From: Ideonella_A sp963843805
GTDB lineage: Bacteria > Pseudomonadota > Gammaproteobacteria > Burkholderiales > Burkholderiaceae_C
DNA length: 64,000 nt
Assembly: GCA_963843805.1 (NCBI GenBank)
Contig: CAWJLY010000009.1
Coordinates: forward strand, 310,001 to 374,000
Reading direction: 5' to 3'
In this document: positions 42,793 through 52,713 of the stretch, one piece after another
Numbering within the stretch: the first letter of the stretch is position 1
Layout: the number at the start of each line of letters is the position of its first letter
The notes under the pieces: generated by a model
The model's database searches: none
What the model was told of the DNA's origin: nothing
What the model saw: the letters and a program-made list of their open reading frames with translations, nothing else
Translations under genes and position numbers: made by a program

Positions 42793-43689
42793 CGTTGCCC
42801 GCCCTGCAGGCGATCGCGCAATTGGCGCAGCACGCTGGCGGTTGCCGGCTTGACGCCACGCCACAGCTCGAACGCTTCGGCGGCCTGCTCGACCAACATG
42901 CCCAGGCCATCGCGGCCATGGGCGCCGTGCTCGTTCGCCCAGTCGATAAAGCCCTGCGATGGCCGGCCATACATCATGTCGATCGCCAGCGCCCCGCGGC
43001 GCAGCACCGAGCTGGGCAACGGCACCGCAGCCGACTGCATGCTGCTCGTGCTGCCGTTGATGATGATGTCGAATGCGCCGCCCGGCTCGTCGAGCCCGCC
43101 GGCCGACAGATCGACCCCACATTGCTTGGCCAGCGCGCGGTGGCGGTCGACCAGTGTCTGCGCATTTGCCAGCGTGCGATTGACCAGCCGCAGGTGCCGA
43201 GGCCGGGCCTGCAGCAGCGGTCCCAGCACACCCGCTGCGCCGCCACCTGCGCCGAGCAGCAGCACATCGCGGCCGCTGATGTCGACACCGGCGTTGTGCT
43301 CGATATCGCGAACCAATCCGCAGCCATCGGTGTTGTCGGCCAGCCAGCCATCGGCATCGAAGCGCAATGTGTTGGCTGCTCCCGCCAAAGCAGCGCGGGC
43401 GCTGCGCCGGCTGGCCAAATCGTGGGCGGCAAATTTGAACGGCACCGTGACATTGCAGCCACGGGCTGGGCCGCTGACACCGTCGGCATCGAGGCTGGAC
43501 CGGCGAAAACTGTCGCGTCGTCGGCTCGAACGAGTCGAGCGCGCACCACAGCCGGCCGTATTGAAGGCGTTCGCCGGTCGCCTGCGCGAACGCGGCATGA
43601 ATGAAAGGTGACTGGCTGTGTTCGACTGGATTGCCGAGCACGACATAACGGTCGACAGCCGGAGCCGGCGCTCGACGCGAGCTGTTCAT
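42789..43689 (-). CDS. aroE: Shikimate dehydrogenase (frame-shifted)
   Basis: About 299 residues in two frames. The N-terminus (YVVLGNPVEHSQSPFIHAAF) has the shikimate-binding SxS motif. One extra base near 43510 shifts the rest: GCNVTVPFKFAAHDLASRRS (catalytic Lys), LADNTDGCGLVRDIE, the NADP loop LLLGAGGGAAGVL, NRTLANAQTL and the final DGLGMLVEQAAEAFELW. It reduces 3-dehydroshikimate in the shikimate pathway. In the same operon as mtgA (4-bp overlap) and the tonB-type gene. Since aroE is needed for growth on minimal medium, the break is probably a sequence error. Confidence 0.92.
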
Positions 43690-44541
43690 GGCCGAGCGCT
43701 CAGCGTCGTCTGCAGCGCCTCGTTGCGGGTGAAACGAAAGCGCGAGGTGATGACCAGTTCATCGGCTTCGCGCAGCATGGCCGGCGTGAAGTCGCCATAC
43801 GGAGAGGCGGAATTGACGATCGCCACCGCATAACGATCGAGGATCGGCGAGCCTGACGAGCGGATGATCGACGAATCGACCACCTTGCCGCCGGCGTTGA
43901 CGGTCACGTTCATCGTCAGGTCGCCGTAGAGCTTCTTGCCCTGATGAACCGGAAAATCCCGCGTGCCGCGGTCTTCCACCTTGCGGCGCAGATGATCGTA
44001 ATACTGCGCATAGGCCTTTTCCTTGGTCGCCGGGCTGATGTAGCGGCGCCGCGGGCGCTGGTTGTCTTCGTTGATTCGCTTCTCGATTTCGGCCAGCAGC
44101 TGCAGCAACTGGCGGCGCCGCTCTTCATCGGCTTTCTGTTGCGGTGTGCCCTGATCACGCAGCGGATCGACGCGCCGGCAGCAGGGCCAGTTCGCGCCGC
44201 ACGACGCTCAGTAGTTGCTCTTGTGCCTGCTGCAGCTTCTCGATCATCACATGGGTTTCCTGGTCGGAATCGCCGACCTCCAGCATGTTCGACGCCGGCA
44301 GCGGTGAACTGCTGCGTCCACTGCTGGCGTCGCCGCCGCCGGCCAGATTGGCTTGCGCAATCGCCAGCGCATTGACCGGGGCATCTCCCGAACGGGAGTT
44401 GACGAGGATGACCTCCAGCGGTGCATCCTCGAACAGTCGCTTGAAACGCTGAGGGTCGACAAATCGCACGCTGATCAGCGCGGCATGGACGCCGATCGAC
44501 AGCAGGAATGCCACCTGCAGCGTCGTCAGTTTCTTCCACAT
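43686..44541 (-). CDS. TonB family energy transducer (frame-shifted)
   Basis: About 284 residues in two frames. One N-terminal helix (LTTLQVAFLLSIGVHAALIS) anchors it in the inner membrane. A long coiled, Gln/Arg-rich middle has the shift at about 44170. The C-terminal TonB domain is KLYGDLTMNVTVNAGGKVVD, then SSIIRSSGSPILDRYAVAIV. TonB proteins link the proton-driven ExbBD motor to outer-membrane transporters; no exbBD lies in the window. The gene is conserved between RNB and aroE in Burkholderiales. Confidence 0.87.
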
Positions 44542-44557
44542 CGGATCAGTGCTGTCG

Positions 44558-46636
44558 TTACGGGTTCTGCTCGGCAACCGACGGCTCGCCTGGCGCTGCC
44601 ATCTCATCGGGATTGTCCTGCACCTCGATGGCCAGTTTCAACGGGCCGTCACCCTCGCTCGCACCATCGTCAGCGGCTTCGTCGGCGTCGTCGCCGCCGG
44701 TCTGGTCGTTGCCGACGAGCCGGACATCATCGAGCCGCGCCGACACGCTGGCTTGCAGATCGAGCGTCAACAGATCGTGGCTGGCTACTCGCACGCGAAC
44801 CTTGGCGCCACGCGCCAGGCCTTCGGCGCCCAGCGCGCGGAAAACCAGCGGCAGCGCATCGGCTCGGACCAGCCCATCCTTCATCACGGCGGCATCCAGC
44901 TCGGTGATGCCGTTCTGCTCGAGATGGCGCAAGGTCCAGTAGCGCTCGATCGCCGATTGGAAGCCGTTGTAGGCGCTGTAGGCGGCGTCGAATGCTGAAA
45001 TGATCGAGAACAATGCCGCATCGCGCGGCTTGAATGGCGCGGCCAGTGCAGCCGTCGCACCGTGGCGTGCGCAGGCGATGATCTGCCACTGGTTGACGAG
45101 GTCGACATAACGGCGCAGCGGCGATGTGGCCCACGTATATTGCGCCACACCCATGCCGGCATGGGGCGCCGGCTTGACACCCATCCGCACCTTGATACCC
45201 GGCGCCAGGCTGGCCTGGCTGCGGTAGATACCGGGCACACCACAGTCGGCGAGCAAGCGGCCCCAGCTGCTGTTGGCGAGGATCATGGCCTCGGCGACGA
45301 TCAGATCGAGCGGGGCGCCGCGTTGCCGCGTGCCGATGAATACGGTTTCGCTGCCGTCGGGCTCGTCGCCTTGTTTGCCTTCCAGCCGGAAGTTGTAGTC
45401 GGGGCGGTTGAAATTCTCAGGCTTGCCCCGAACCACTTCACGCGCCGCCTTCAGATGGCGGGCCAGCCGGAAGGCAAAGCGCAGTTCGTCGGCGAACGCA
45501 TAGTCGGCGGGTGCCTCGCCGGTCAGGCTGGGCTCGGTGACTACCGCATCGAGCTGGTCATGACGCAGGTTCGCCGCCATGGCGATCCGTTCGAGCCGGG
45601 TCTGCGACGATCGGATGTCCAGAGTTTCTTCATCGAACGTCACGTACAGCGATACCGCCGGGCATTCGCGACCGGCCGACAAGGTATACGCCTGCACCAC
45701 GTTGTCGGGCAGCATCGTCAATTTGTGGCCCGGCATGTACACCGTCGATAACCGCTCGCGGGCCAACTGGTCGAGCGGCGAGTCGACTGCCAAGGCCAGC
45801 CCGGGCGCCGCGATATGGATGCCCAATATCACCGTGCCGCTGCCCAGGCCCTGCACCGACAGTGCATCGTCGATTTCTGTGGTTGCCGAATCGTCGATCG
45901 AAAAGGCCTGCACTTCGGCCAGCGGCAGGGTTTCCTTGATCACCGGCGCGTCGAGGGCAGGGAAGCCGGTTCCCTTCGGAAAATTCTCGAACAGAAAGCG
46001 CTGCCAGTGAAACTGGTAGGGCGAGCTGATGGCGCCGGCGGCCGTCAGCAGGTCGAGCGGTGCACGCTGCGCCTGCTTCGACGCCTCGACCACGGCCTTG
46101 TATTCGGCTGCATTCTTGTCGGGCCGGAACAGGATCTTGTAGAGCTGCTCGCGGACCGGCGGGCGGGCACACGCCAGCGGCCAGTTCGGCGGCCCACGCT
46201 GCAATCTGCTCGGCCACCTGCTTCTTGCGCTCCATGCCGAGCAAAGCCGCCTTGACCGATTTCTTCCGGGGCCTTCTTGAACAGGCCTTTGCCGAGCCGG
46301 CGAAAATAATGCGGCGCCTCGAACAGCCTGAACAACATCGCCGCCTGCGTCGGCGCGTCGGCCGTGTCGCTGAAATAGTCGCGTGCCAGTTCTGAAAAGC
46401 TGAAATCCTCGTCGGGCGCAAATTCCCACGCCAGATCGAGTTCGATCTCGGCTCGCAATGCCTTGCGCGGCGTCGATCAGAGCGGCCGGAGCCGGCTGCT
46501 CGAATTTCAGCAATACATTGGCTGCCTTGACCTTGACCCGCTTGCCGGAGTCGAGTTCGAGTTGCGCCGAGGTGTCGGCTTCCGACATCACGCGGCCAGC
46601 CAGAAATTTGCCGCCGTCTTCAAACAATGCATACAT
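44558..46636 (-). CDS. RNB-domain exoribonuclease (frame-shifted three times)
   Basis: About 691 residues from ATG 46636. The reading frame shifts +1 three times (near 46460, 46265 and 46180), after which the original frame is regained. The RNB core is intact: DDSATTEIDDALSV (metal Asp residues), PHAGMGVAQYTWATSPLRRY and DLVNQW. The N-terminal third has a small beta domain and helices. It is a 3'-5' exonuclease of the RNase II/R superfamily without an evident S1 domain, as in the Zam-like group. Three insertions in one gene strongly suggest sequence error. Confidence 0.87.
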   Translation of the reverse strand: MYALFEDGGKFLAGRVMSEADTSAQLELDSGKRVKVKAANVLLKFEQPAPAALIDAAQGIASRDRTRSGVGICARRGFQLFRTGTRLFQRHGRRADAGGDVVQAVRGAALFSPARQRPVQEGPGRNRSRRLCSAWSARSRWPSRLQRGPPNWPLACARPPVREQLYKILFRPDKNAAEYKAVVEASKQAQRAPLDLLTAAGAISSPYQFHWQRFLFENFPKGTGFPALDAPVIKETLPLAEVQAFSIDDSATTEIDDALSVQGLGSGTVILGIHIAAPGLALAVDSPLDQLARERLSTVYMPGHKLTMLPDNVVQAYTLSAGRECPAVSLYVTFDEETLDIRSSQTRLERIAMAANLRHDQLDAVVTEPSLTGEAPADYAFADELRFAFRLARHLKAAREVVRGKPENFNRPDYNFRLEGKQGDEPDGSETVFIGTRQRGAPLDLIVAEAMILANSSWGRLLADCGVPGIYRSQASLAPGIKVRMGVKPAPHAGMGVAQYTWATSPLRRYVDLVNQWQIIACARHGATAALAAPFKPRDAALFSIISAFDAAYSAYNGFQSAIERYWTLRHLEQNGITELDAAVMKDGLVRADALPLVFRALGAEGLARGAKVRVRVASHDLLTLDLQASVSARLDDVRLVGNDQTGGDDADEAADDGASEGDGPLKLAIEVQDNPDEMAAPGEPSVAEQNP

Positions 46637-46835
46637 CGGCCGATTGTCGCCGCTTGCAGCGCCTGCGCTGACGGGTGCGGCTGCCACTCGACACGGCGCC
46701 GGTCGGGTGGGCATAGAGGCGCATCACTAACGTTTGGCGCAGACAGGCTTGGCCTGAACTTCTATAGTGAGTCGGTTTCGGCGCCGGTTTTTCAGGGCTG
46801 CCGAACATTCCACAACCACACGCAACGGATGGGCA

Positions 46836-47393
46836 ATGGTCAAAAAACTCAAGCAGATGGCCGGCAAGGATGCTGGCGCGGGCGGTGTATTCGACAGCGT
46901 GCTGGCGGGGTCGGTCAAGGCGTCAGCGCAGCAGATCTGGCTTGCCGGGATGGGCGCATTCGCCAAGGCCCAGGAAGAAGGCAGCAAGGTTTTCGATGCC
47001 CTGGTCAAGGACGGTGTCGGACTGCAACGCAAGACGCAGGCCGTTGCCGAGGGCAAGATCGGCGAGGTGGCGAGCCGCATGACCAACATGGCCGGTGAAG
47101 TCGGCAGCAAGGCCGGCCAGCATTGGGACAAGCTGGAGTCGATCTTCGAACAGCGGGTGGCCCGCTCGATGAGCAGTCTGGGTGTGCCGACCGCCAAGGA
47201 CTCGGCCGCGTTGCGCGCACGGGTCGAACGCCTGGAAGCCCAGGTCGCCGAGATGGCCAAAGCGGCTGGCGCAACGGCTCGAAAGTCAAGTTCGGCCAAG
47301 GCAGGAAAGGCAGCAAATGCCGACGCGGCAGCCAAGAAGACAGCCGTCAGCAGTCCGGCCAAACGCCGCGCGGCCAAGAAAGCGACCGCCTGA
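46836..47393 (+). CDS. Phasin-family polyhydroxyalkanoate granule protein
   Basis: 185 residues from ATG 46836. The phasin domain spans residues 15-130 (QIWLAGMGAFAKAQEEGSKV, LVKDGVGLQRKTQAVAEGKI, QRVARSMSSLGVPTAKD), followed by a coiled segment (ALRARVERLEAQVAEMAKAA) and a Lys/Ala-rich tail like that of PhaF/PhaI. Such proteins coat storage granules, and the basic tail binds DNA so granules are split at division. Promoter elements must lie in the 199-bp gap to the divergent RNB gene. Confidence 0.88.
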   Translation: MVKKLKQMAGKDAGAGGVFDSVLAGSVKASAQQIWLAGMGAFAKAQEEGSKVFDALVKDGVGLQRKTQAVAEGKIGEVASRMTNMAGEVGSKAGQHWDKLESIFEQRVARSMSSLGVPTAKDSAALRARVERLEAQVAEMAKAAGATARKSSSAKAGKAANADAAAKKTAVSSPAKRRAAKKATA

Positions 47394-47442
47394 GCGCCGG
47401 TTCTCCGCCCTGTTCACCTTGCAACCGGGTCGTGTCTGCGCC

Positions 47443-47937
47443 TCAGCTGCCGATATGGCCCGGGAACAGCCACATCAGGCCGACCGTCATCGTCAGATAA
47501 CGGGCAAATTTGCCAATCGCCATATAGCCCAGGCACGGCCAGAACGGCATGTCCAGCCAACCGGCCACGGCGCAAAGCGGATCGCCCGCTACCGGCAGCC
47601 ATGACAGCAGGCAGGTCTTCGGACCGAATCGGTTGAGCCAATCCAGCGCTCGAAGGTGGGCCGGGCCATGGTGAAAATGTTCGTAGGCTCGTTCAGCGCC
47701 GCGACCCATCCACCAACTGGTCGCACCGCCCAGCGTGTTGCCGACCGTGGCGACCACGATGGCCGGCCAGAACATCGCCGGGTTCAGTTTGATCAACCCG
47801 AACACCGCCGGTTCAGAGCCGAGCGGCAACAACGTGGCTGAGACGAAAGAGACGACAAAAACCGTGCTGAGTCCGAATTGCGGCAGCGCCAGCGCGGTCA
47901 TCAACGCTGCCAGTTGGGCTTCGAACCAGGCACTCAT
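47443..47937 (-). CDS. YqaA family membrane protein
   Basis: 164 residues, four or five hydrophobic helices. The VTT/DedA-like motifs are GLSTVFVVSFVSATLLPLGS, ATVGNTLGGATSWWMGRG and RFGPKTCLLSWLPVAGDPLC. It belongs to the YqaA branch of the SNARE-associated/DedA superfamily, thought to act in membrane lipid handling. Function in detail unknown. It lies between the phasin and dusB genes, on the opposite strand to both. Confidence 0.85.
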   Translation of the reverse strand: MSAWFEAQLAALMTALALPQFGLSTVFVVSFVSATLLPLGSEPAVFGLIKLNPAMFWPAIVVATVGNTLGGATSWWMGRGAERAYEHFHHGPAHLRALDWLNRFGPKTCLLSWLPVAGDPLCAVAGWLDMPFWPCLGYMAIGKFARYLTMTVGLMWLFPGHIGS

Positions 47938-48104
47938 GGGCGGCGATTATCTGCCGCGGCCGAATCTCCCCGTCCAACCGAGTAGAACCGTCCGCCGGCG
48001 GAGTGCACCTTGATACGCACGGCGTCGTTTGTGCTGACGGCTGCCGCTATACTTCTGCCTCCTTTTTGAGCAGCCTGGGTTCGCTCCAGGCCCGTAGACG
48101 CCAC

Positions 48105-49140
48105 ATGGCTCCCTTGCGCATCGGCACTATCGAGTTGGCCAACCGCTTGTTCGTGGCACCGATGGCGGGCGTCACCGACCGTCCGTTCCGTCAGCTTTGC
48201 AAACGACTCGGCGCCGGCCATGCGGTCAGCGAGATGGTGAGCTCGCGACGCGATCTGTGGCAGACACTGAAAACCAGCCGTCGAGCCAATCATGATGGCG
48301 AGACGGCGCCGATCGCCGTGCAGATTGCTGGCACCGAGCCCGCGATGATGGCCGAGGCGGCGATCTACAACATCGATCGTGGCGCCCAGATCATCGATAT
48401 CAACATGGGTTGCCCGGCGAAGAAGGTGTGCAACGCCTGGGCCGGATCGGCACTGATGCAGGACGAGCCATTGGCGCAACGGATCGTCGATGCCGTGGTT
48501 GCGGCCTGTGCGCCGCGCGGCGTGCCGGTCACGCTGAAGATGCGAACCGGCTGGCGGCATGATCGCCGCAATGCCCTGCCGCTGGCGCTGGCCGCGCAGG
48601 CAGCCGGCGTTTCCATGATCGTGGTCCATGGCCGCACCCGGGAGCAAGGTTATGGTGGCCAGGCCGAGCACGCCACCGTCACCGCAATCAAGGCGGCGTT
48701 GCGCATCCCGGTGGTTGCCAACGGCGATATCGACAGCCCGCAGCAAGCGGCTGCCGTGTTGGCGCAAACCGGTGCCGACGCGGTGATGATCGGCCGTGCG
48801 GCGCAGGGCAGGCCGTGGATCTTTCGCGAGATCGCCCACTTTCTGCGGACCGGCGACCAGTTGGCGCCGCCCCGAGTCCTGCAAGCCACGTGACTGGCTG
48901 GTCGAGCACCTGGGCGACCACTATGGCCTGTACGGCGAATTCGCCGGGGTACGGACCGCGCGCAAACACATTGGCTGGGCGGTCCGGGATCTGCCCGGCG
49001 GGTTGATATTTCGCGCCGAGATGAACGCCCTCGAAAGCAGTGCCGAGCAGGTGCGGGCGCTGTCAGCTTGGTGCGACGCGCTGGCTGCGCGGTACGAGCG
49101 CTGGCCCGCGGCGCGGCCGGCCCGGCCGCAGTTGATTTGA
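48105..49140 (+). CDS. dusB: tRNA-dihydrouridine synthase B (frame-shifted)
   Basis: About 344 residues in two frames, from ATG 48105. The FMN barrel has MAGVTDRPFRQLC, then IDINMGCPAKKVCNAWAGSA (catalytic Cys), LKMRTGWRHDRRNA and VHGRTREQGYGG. One extra base near 48885 shifts the C-terminal helical domain (RDWLVEHLGDHYGLYGE to QLI). It reduces specific uridines in tRNA. dusB-fis is a standard operon, and fis starts 46 bp later. Confidence 0.92.
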
Positions 49141-49186
49141 TGGCAGGCATTGCGGCCAACGATGAATCGGTCGGAGCACGCTTCGC

Positions 49187-49433
49187 ATGAGCGGCAGCGG
49201 CAAGAGCGATCTCGAGGTGTGCATTCGCGCCAATCTCGAGGCGTATTTCAAGGACCTCGACGGCGTCGAGCCGACCGCGATGTACGACATGATCCTCGAC
49301 GTGGTCGAGAAGACCGCTGCTCGATGTCGTGATGCAACGTGCCGACGGCAATCAGAGTCGGGCCGCCGATTGGCTCGGCATCAATCGCAACACGCTGCGG
49401 CGAAAATTGCTGGCGCACCAGTTGATCAAATGA
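49187..49433 (+). CDS. fis: DNA-binding protein Fis (frame-shifted)
   Basis: About 81 residues. The N-terminal part is MSGSGKSDLEVCIRANLEAYF with DLDGVEPTAMYDMILDVVEK. One extra base near 49315 shifts the C-terminal helix-turn-helix, MQRADGNQSRAADWLGINRN then TLRRKLLAHQL. Fis bends DNA and controls rRNA promoters and recombination. Followed by purH after 56 bp, in the order fis-purH-ruvC typical of Burkholderiales. Confidence 0.9.
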
Positions 49434-49489
49434 CGCGGCTGCTGCCAACCGGCGCGCCGAGTCTCCCACGACCCCTCCGAGATCCGCTG

Positions 49490-51082
49490 ATGCAAGCCTT
49501 GATTTCCGTTTCCGACAAGACCGGCGTGCTCGAACTGGCGCGCGCGCTGCACGCACTGGGTATCGGCTTGCTGTCGACGGGTGGCACGGCGCGGCTGCTG
49601 GCCGACGACGGCCTGCCGGTGGTCGAGGTGGCCGATCACACCGGCTTCCCCGAGATGCTCGATGGCCGGGTCAAGACGCTGCACCCGCGAATCCACGGTG
49701 GCCTGCTGGCGCGGCGCGACCGGCCGGCGCATATGGCGGCGTTGGCCGAGCACGATATCGCGACCATCGATTTGCTGATCGTCAATCTCTATCCCTTCGA
49801 GGCCACCGTCGCCAAAGCCGGTTGCACGCTCGAAGACGCGATCGAGAATATCGACATCGGCGGCCCGGCCATGGTGCGCTCGGCGGCCAAGAACTGGAAC
49901 GATGTGGCGGTGCTGACCGATGCAAGCCAATATGCCGAGGTGCTGGCCGAACTGCAGCGATCGGGCGAACTCGCAAAGGCGACCAGGTTTGCGCTGGCGG
50001 TGGCCGCCTTCAATCGCATCGCCAACTACGACGCGGCAATCAGCGACTACCTGTCGTCGTTGCAAGCCGACGGCAGCCGCAGCGAATTTCCGGCGCAGAG
50101 CAATGGCCGCTTCGTCAAGCTGCAGGATCTGCGATATGGCGAGAATCCGCATCAGCAGGCCGCCTTCTATCGCGACCTGCATCCGGCGCCGGGATCGTTG
50201 GTAACGGCCACCCAGTTGCAAGGCAAGGAACTGTCGTACAACAACATTGCCGACGCCGATGCGGCCTGGGAATGTGTCAGAAGCTTCGATGTGAACGCCG
50301 ATGGCGCCGCCTGCGTGATCGTCAAACATGCCAACCCATGCGGCGTGGCGCTGGGCGCTGATGCCGCGCAGGCCTACTCCAACGCCTTTGCGACCGATCC
50401 GACGTCGGCGTTCGGCGGCATCATCGCGTTCAATTCGATCGTCGACGCGGCGGCAGCCGAACTCGTTGCCAGACAATTTGTCGAGGTGCTGATCGCGCCA
50501 GCCTACACCGAAGAGGCCCGGGCGATCTTCGCCGGCAAGGCCAACACGCGGGTGCTGCAGATCGCGATCGATGCGGTGCAGCCCGATGGCGCATCGGCCT
50601 GGGCACGCGGCCGCAATGCGCATGACGTGAAACGCGTTGGTTCGGGCTTGCTGATCCAGTCTGCCGACAACCATGACCTGCATGCCGACGATCTGCGGGT
50701 TGTCACGATCAAGAAGCCGACGCCGGCTGAGCTGGCCGACTTGTTGTTTGCCTGGAAAGTGGCGAAGTACGTGAAGAGCAACGCGATCGTCTTTTGTGGT
50801 CGGCAACGCACGCTTGGCGTTGGCGCCGGCCAGATGAGCCGCATCGATTCGGCCCGGATTGCCGGCATCAAGGCCGAGAACGCCGGCCTGACGCTGATGG
50901 GGTCGGTAGTCGCCAGCGATGCCTTCTTCCCGTTTCGCGATGGCCTCGACGTGGTTTGTGATGCCGGAGCGACGGCGGTGATCCAGCCTGGCGGATCGGT
51001 TCGCGATGGCGAGGTGATTGCGGCGGCCGACGAACGCGGCATCGTGATGGTTTTCACTGGCGTGCGGCATTTCCGCCACTGA
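49490..51082 (+). CDS. purH: Bifunctional AICAR transformylase/IMP cyclohydrolase
   Basis: 530 residues from ATG 49490, unbroken. The N-terminal cyclohydrolase domain has ISVSDKTGVLELARAL, LLSTGGTARLL and VKTLHPRIHGGLLARRD. The C-terminal transformylase domain has NIADADAAWECVRSF and KHANPCGVALG (catalytic Lys-His), and FFPFRDGLDV near the end. It catalyses the last two steps of IMP synthesis. The upstream reading frame runs on from fis because of the shift there, so it is not part of the protein. Confidence 0.97.
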   Translation: MQALISVSDKTGVLELARALHALGIGLLSTGGTARLLADDGLPVVEVADHTGFPEMLDGRVKTLHPRIHGGLLARRDRPAHMAALAEHDIATIDLLIVNLYPFEATVAKAGCTLEDAIENIDIGGPAMVRSAAKNWNDVAVLTDASQYAEVLAELQRSGELAKATRFALAVAAFNRIANYDAAISDYLSSLQADGSRSEFPAQSNGRFVKLQDLRYGENPHQQAAFYRDLHPAPGSLVTATQLQGKELSYNNIADADAAWECVRSFDVNADGAACVIVKHANPCGVALGADAAQAYSNAFATDPTSAFGGIIAFNSIVDAAAAELVARQFVEVLIAPAYTEEARAIFAGKANTRVLQIAIDAVQPDGASAWARGRNAHDVKRVGSGLLIQSADNHDLHADDLRVVTIKKPTPAELADLLFAWKVAKYVKSNAIVFCGRQRTLGVGAGQMSRIDSARIAGIKAENAGLTLMGSVVASDAFFPFRDGLDVVCDAGATAVIQPGGSVRDGEVIAAADERGIVMVFTGVRHFRH

Positions 51083-51091
51083 CCGCCAGCC

Positions 51092-51640
51092 ATGCGAATC
51101 CTCGGCATCGATCCCGGCCTGGTGACCACCGGGTTCGGTGTGATCGATGTGGAGGGGCCGAATCTGCACTATGTGGCCAGCGGGACGATTCGCACCAGCG
51201 CAGTCCAGATCGGCCAATTGCCGGCCCGGCTGAAGTTGATCTTCGACGGTGTTCGCGAAATCAACAGCCGTTACCAACCGGTCTGCGCTGCGGTCGAGAT
51301 TGTTTTTGTCAACGTCAACCCGCAGTCGACCTTGCTGCTGGGCCAGGCGCGCGGCGCAGCCATCACCGCGCTGGTGGCGGGTGAACTCGAAGTCGCCGAA
51401 TACACCGCGCTGCAGATGAAAAAAGCGATCGTCGGCCATGGTCACGCCCGCAAGGAGCAGATCCAGGAGATGGTCATGCGTCTTCTCAAGCTGCCCGGGC
51501 TGCCGGGCAAGGATGCCGCCGATGCATTGGGACTGGCGATCTGCCATGCCCATGCAGGTTCGTCGTTTGCCGCCATGGCCAAGGCAGCGACGCTGGCGCG
51601 TCGGTCGCACGCACAATTCAAGGGCGGGCGGACCTATTGA
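51092..51640 (+). CDS. ruvC: Crossover junction endodeoxyribonuclease RuvC
   Basis: 182 residues, 9 bp after purH. The catalytic acids are at RILGIDPGLVTTGFG (Asp7), the VEIVFVNVNPQSTLLLGQAR stretch (Glu) and GKDAADALGLAICHAH (two Asp). RuvC resolves Holliday junctions with RuvAB, whose genes are not next door here as they often are. The first active-site stretch reads EIVFV where relatives have EQVFV, a mild change. Confidence 0.96.
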   Translation: MRILGIDPGLVTTGFGVIDVEGPNLHYVASGTIRTSAVQIGQLPARLKLIFDGVREINSRYQPVCAAVEIVFVNVNPQSTLLLGQARGAAITALVAGELEVAEYTALQMKKAIVGHGHARKEQIQEMVMRLLKLPGLPGKDAADALGLAICHAHAGSSFAAMAKAATLARRSHAQFKGGRTY

Positions 51641-51773
51641 TCGGTGGTCGCGTGAACGCCGGCGATCGGCATCCCGCCGGTCCGCCGAGTTGGTGCCTAC
51701 AATTTGCCGGCTGGGGCAATGCGAATATCAGCCTTTGCCCTGCCGAATCCCCTTTCAGACCAGGTAGCTGACC

Positions 51774-52694
51774 ATGACCATCGAAACCGCTGGTGAGACC
51801 CCCGAGTCGTCGATGGCGTCGATCGCGCCGCGTGACAAGGCCGAGATCCTGGCGCAGGCGCTGCCCTACATCCGCAAATTCCACGGCAAGACCATCGTCA
51901 TCAAGTATGGTGGCAACGCGATGACCGACCCCGGCTTGCAGCAGGATTTTGCCGAGGACGTGGTGCTGCTCAAGCTGGTTGGAATGAACCCGGTGGTGGT
52001 GCACGGCGGCGGGCCGCAGATCGAAGAGGCGCTGGCCAAGATCGGCAAGAAGGGCACTTTCATCCAGGGTATGCGGGTCACCGACGACGAAACGATGGAA
52101 GTCGTCGAGTGGGTGCTGGCTGGCCAGGTGCAGCAGGATATCGTCGGCCTGATCAATGTGGCGGGGGGCAAGGCGGTCGGTTTGACCGGGCGCGATGGCG
52201 GCTTGATCCGGGCCCGCAAGCTGAAGATGTTCGACTTGAAGGATCCGAGCAAGGAGCACGATGTCGGCTCGGTCGGCGAGATCGAATCGATCGATCCGAG
52301 CGTGGTGCGCGCCTTGCAGGACGACCAGTTCATTCCCGTCATCTCGCCGCTCGGATTCGGCGAGAACAACGAAAACTACAACATCAATGCCGATGTCGTT
52401 GCCGGCAAGCTGGCCGAGGTGTTGAAGGCCGAAAAGCTGATGTTGCTGACCAATATCCCCGGCGTGCTGAACAAGCAGGGTGAGTTGCTGACCAATCTGA
52501 CCACGCGTGAGATCGACGAGCTGTTTGCCGACGGCACGATCAGCGGCGGCATGTTGCCGAAGATCGCCTCGGCGCTCGATGCCGCGCGCAACGGCGTCAA
52601 TTCGGTGCACATCATCGATGGCCGGGTACCCCACGCGATGCTGCTCGAGGTGCTGACCGATCAGGCCTACGGGACGATGATTCGCTCGCATTGA
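51774..52694 (+). CDS. argB: Acetylglutamate kinase
   Basis: 306 residues. The amino acid kinase fold is clear: TIVIKYGGNAMTDPGLQQDF, then NPVVVHGGGPQIEEALAKIG, GLTGRDGGLIRARKL, and YNINADVVAGKLAEVLKAEK with LLTNIPGV. It phosphorylates N-acetylglutamate in arginine synthesis. The first 20 residues are an acidic extension. Followed by the HAD gene after 19 bp. Confidence 0.96.
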   Translation: MTIETAGETPESSMASIAPRDKAEILAQALPYIRKFHGKTIVIKYGGNAMTDPGLQQDFAEDVVLLKLVGMNPVVVHGGGPQIEEALAKIGKKGTFIQGMRVTDDETMEVVEWVLAGQVQQDIVGLINVAGGKAVGLTGRDGGLIRARKLKMFDLKDPSKEHDVGSVGEIESIDPSVVRALQDDQFIPVISPLGFGENNENYNINADVVAGKLAEVLKAEKLMLLTNIPGVLNKQGELLTNLTTREIDELFADGTISGGMLPKIASALDAARNGVNSVHIIDGRVPHAMLLEVLTDQAYGTMIRSH

Positions 52695-52713
52695 GCGCGG
52701 CAGACACGCCGCG

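Noticed and set aside
41941..43689. A 582-residue frame joining the AroE N-terminus to the MtgA N-terminus
   Set aside because: The AroE body and MtgA body are in another frame. Two independent +1 shifts make this false fusion.
49187..51082. A 631-residue Fis-PurH fusion
   Set aside because: The Fis helix-turn-helix is in a different frame and stops at 49433. PurH has its own start at 49490.
49352..51616. 754-residue open frame antisense to purH and ruvC
   Set aside because: Same cause; the plus strand encodes two well-known enzymes with all motifs.
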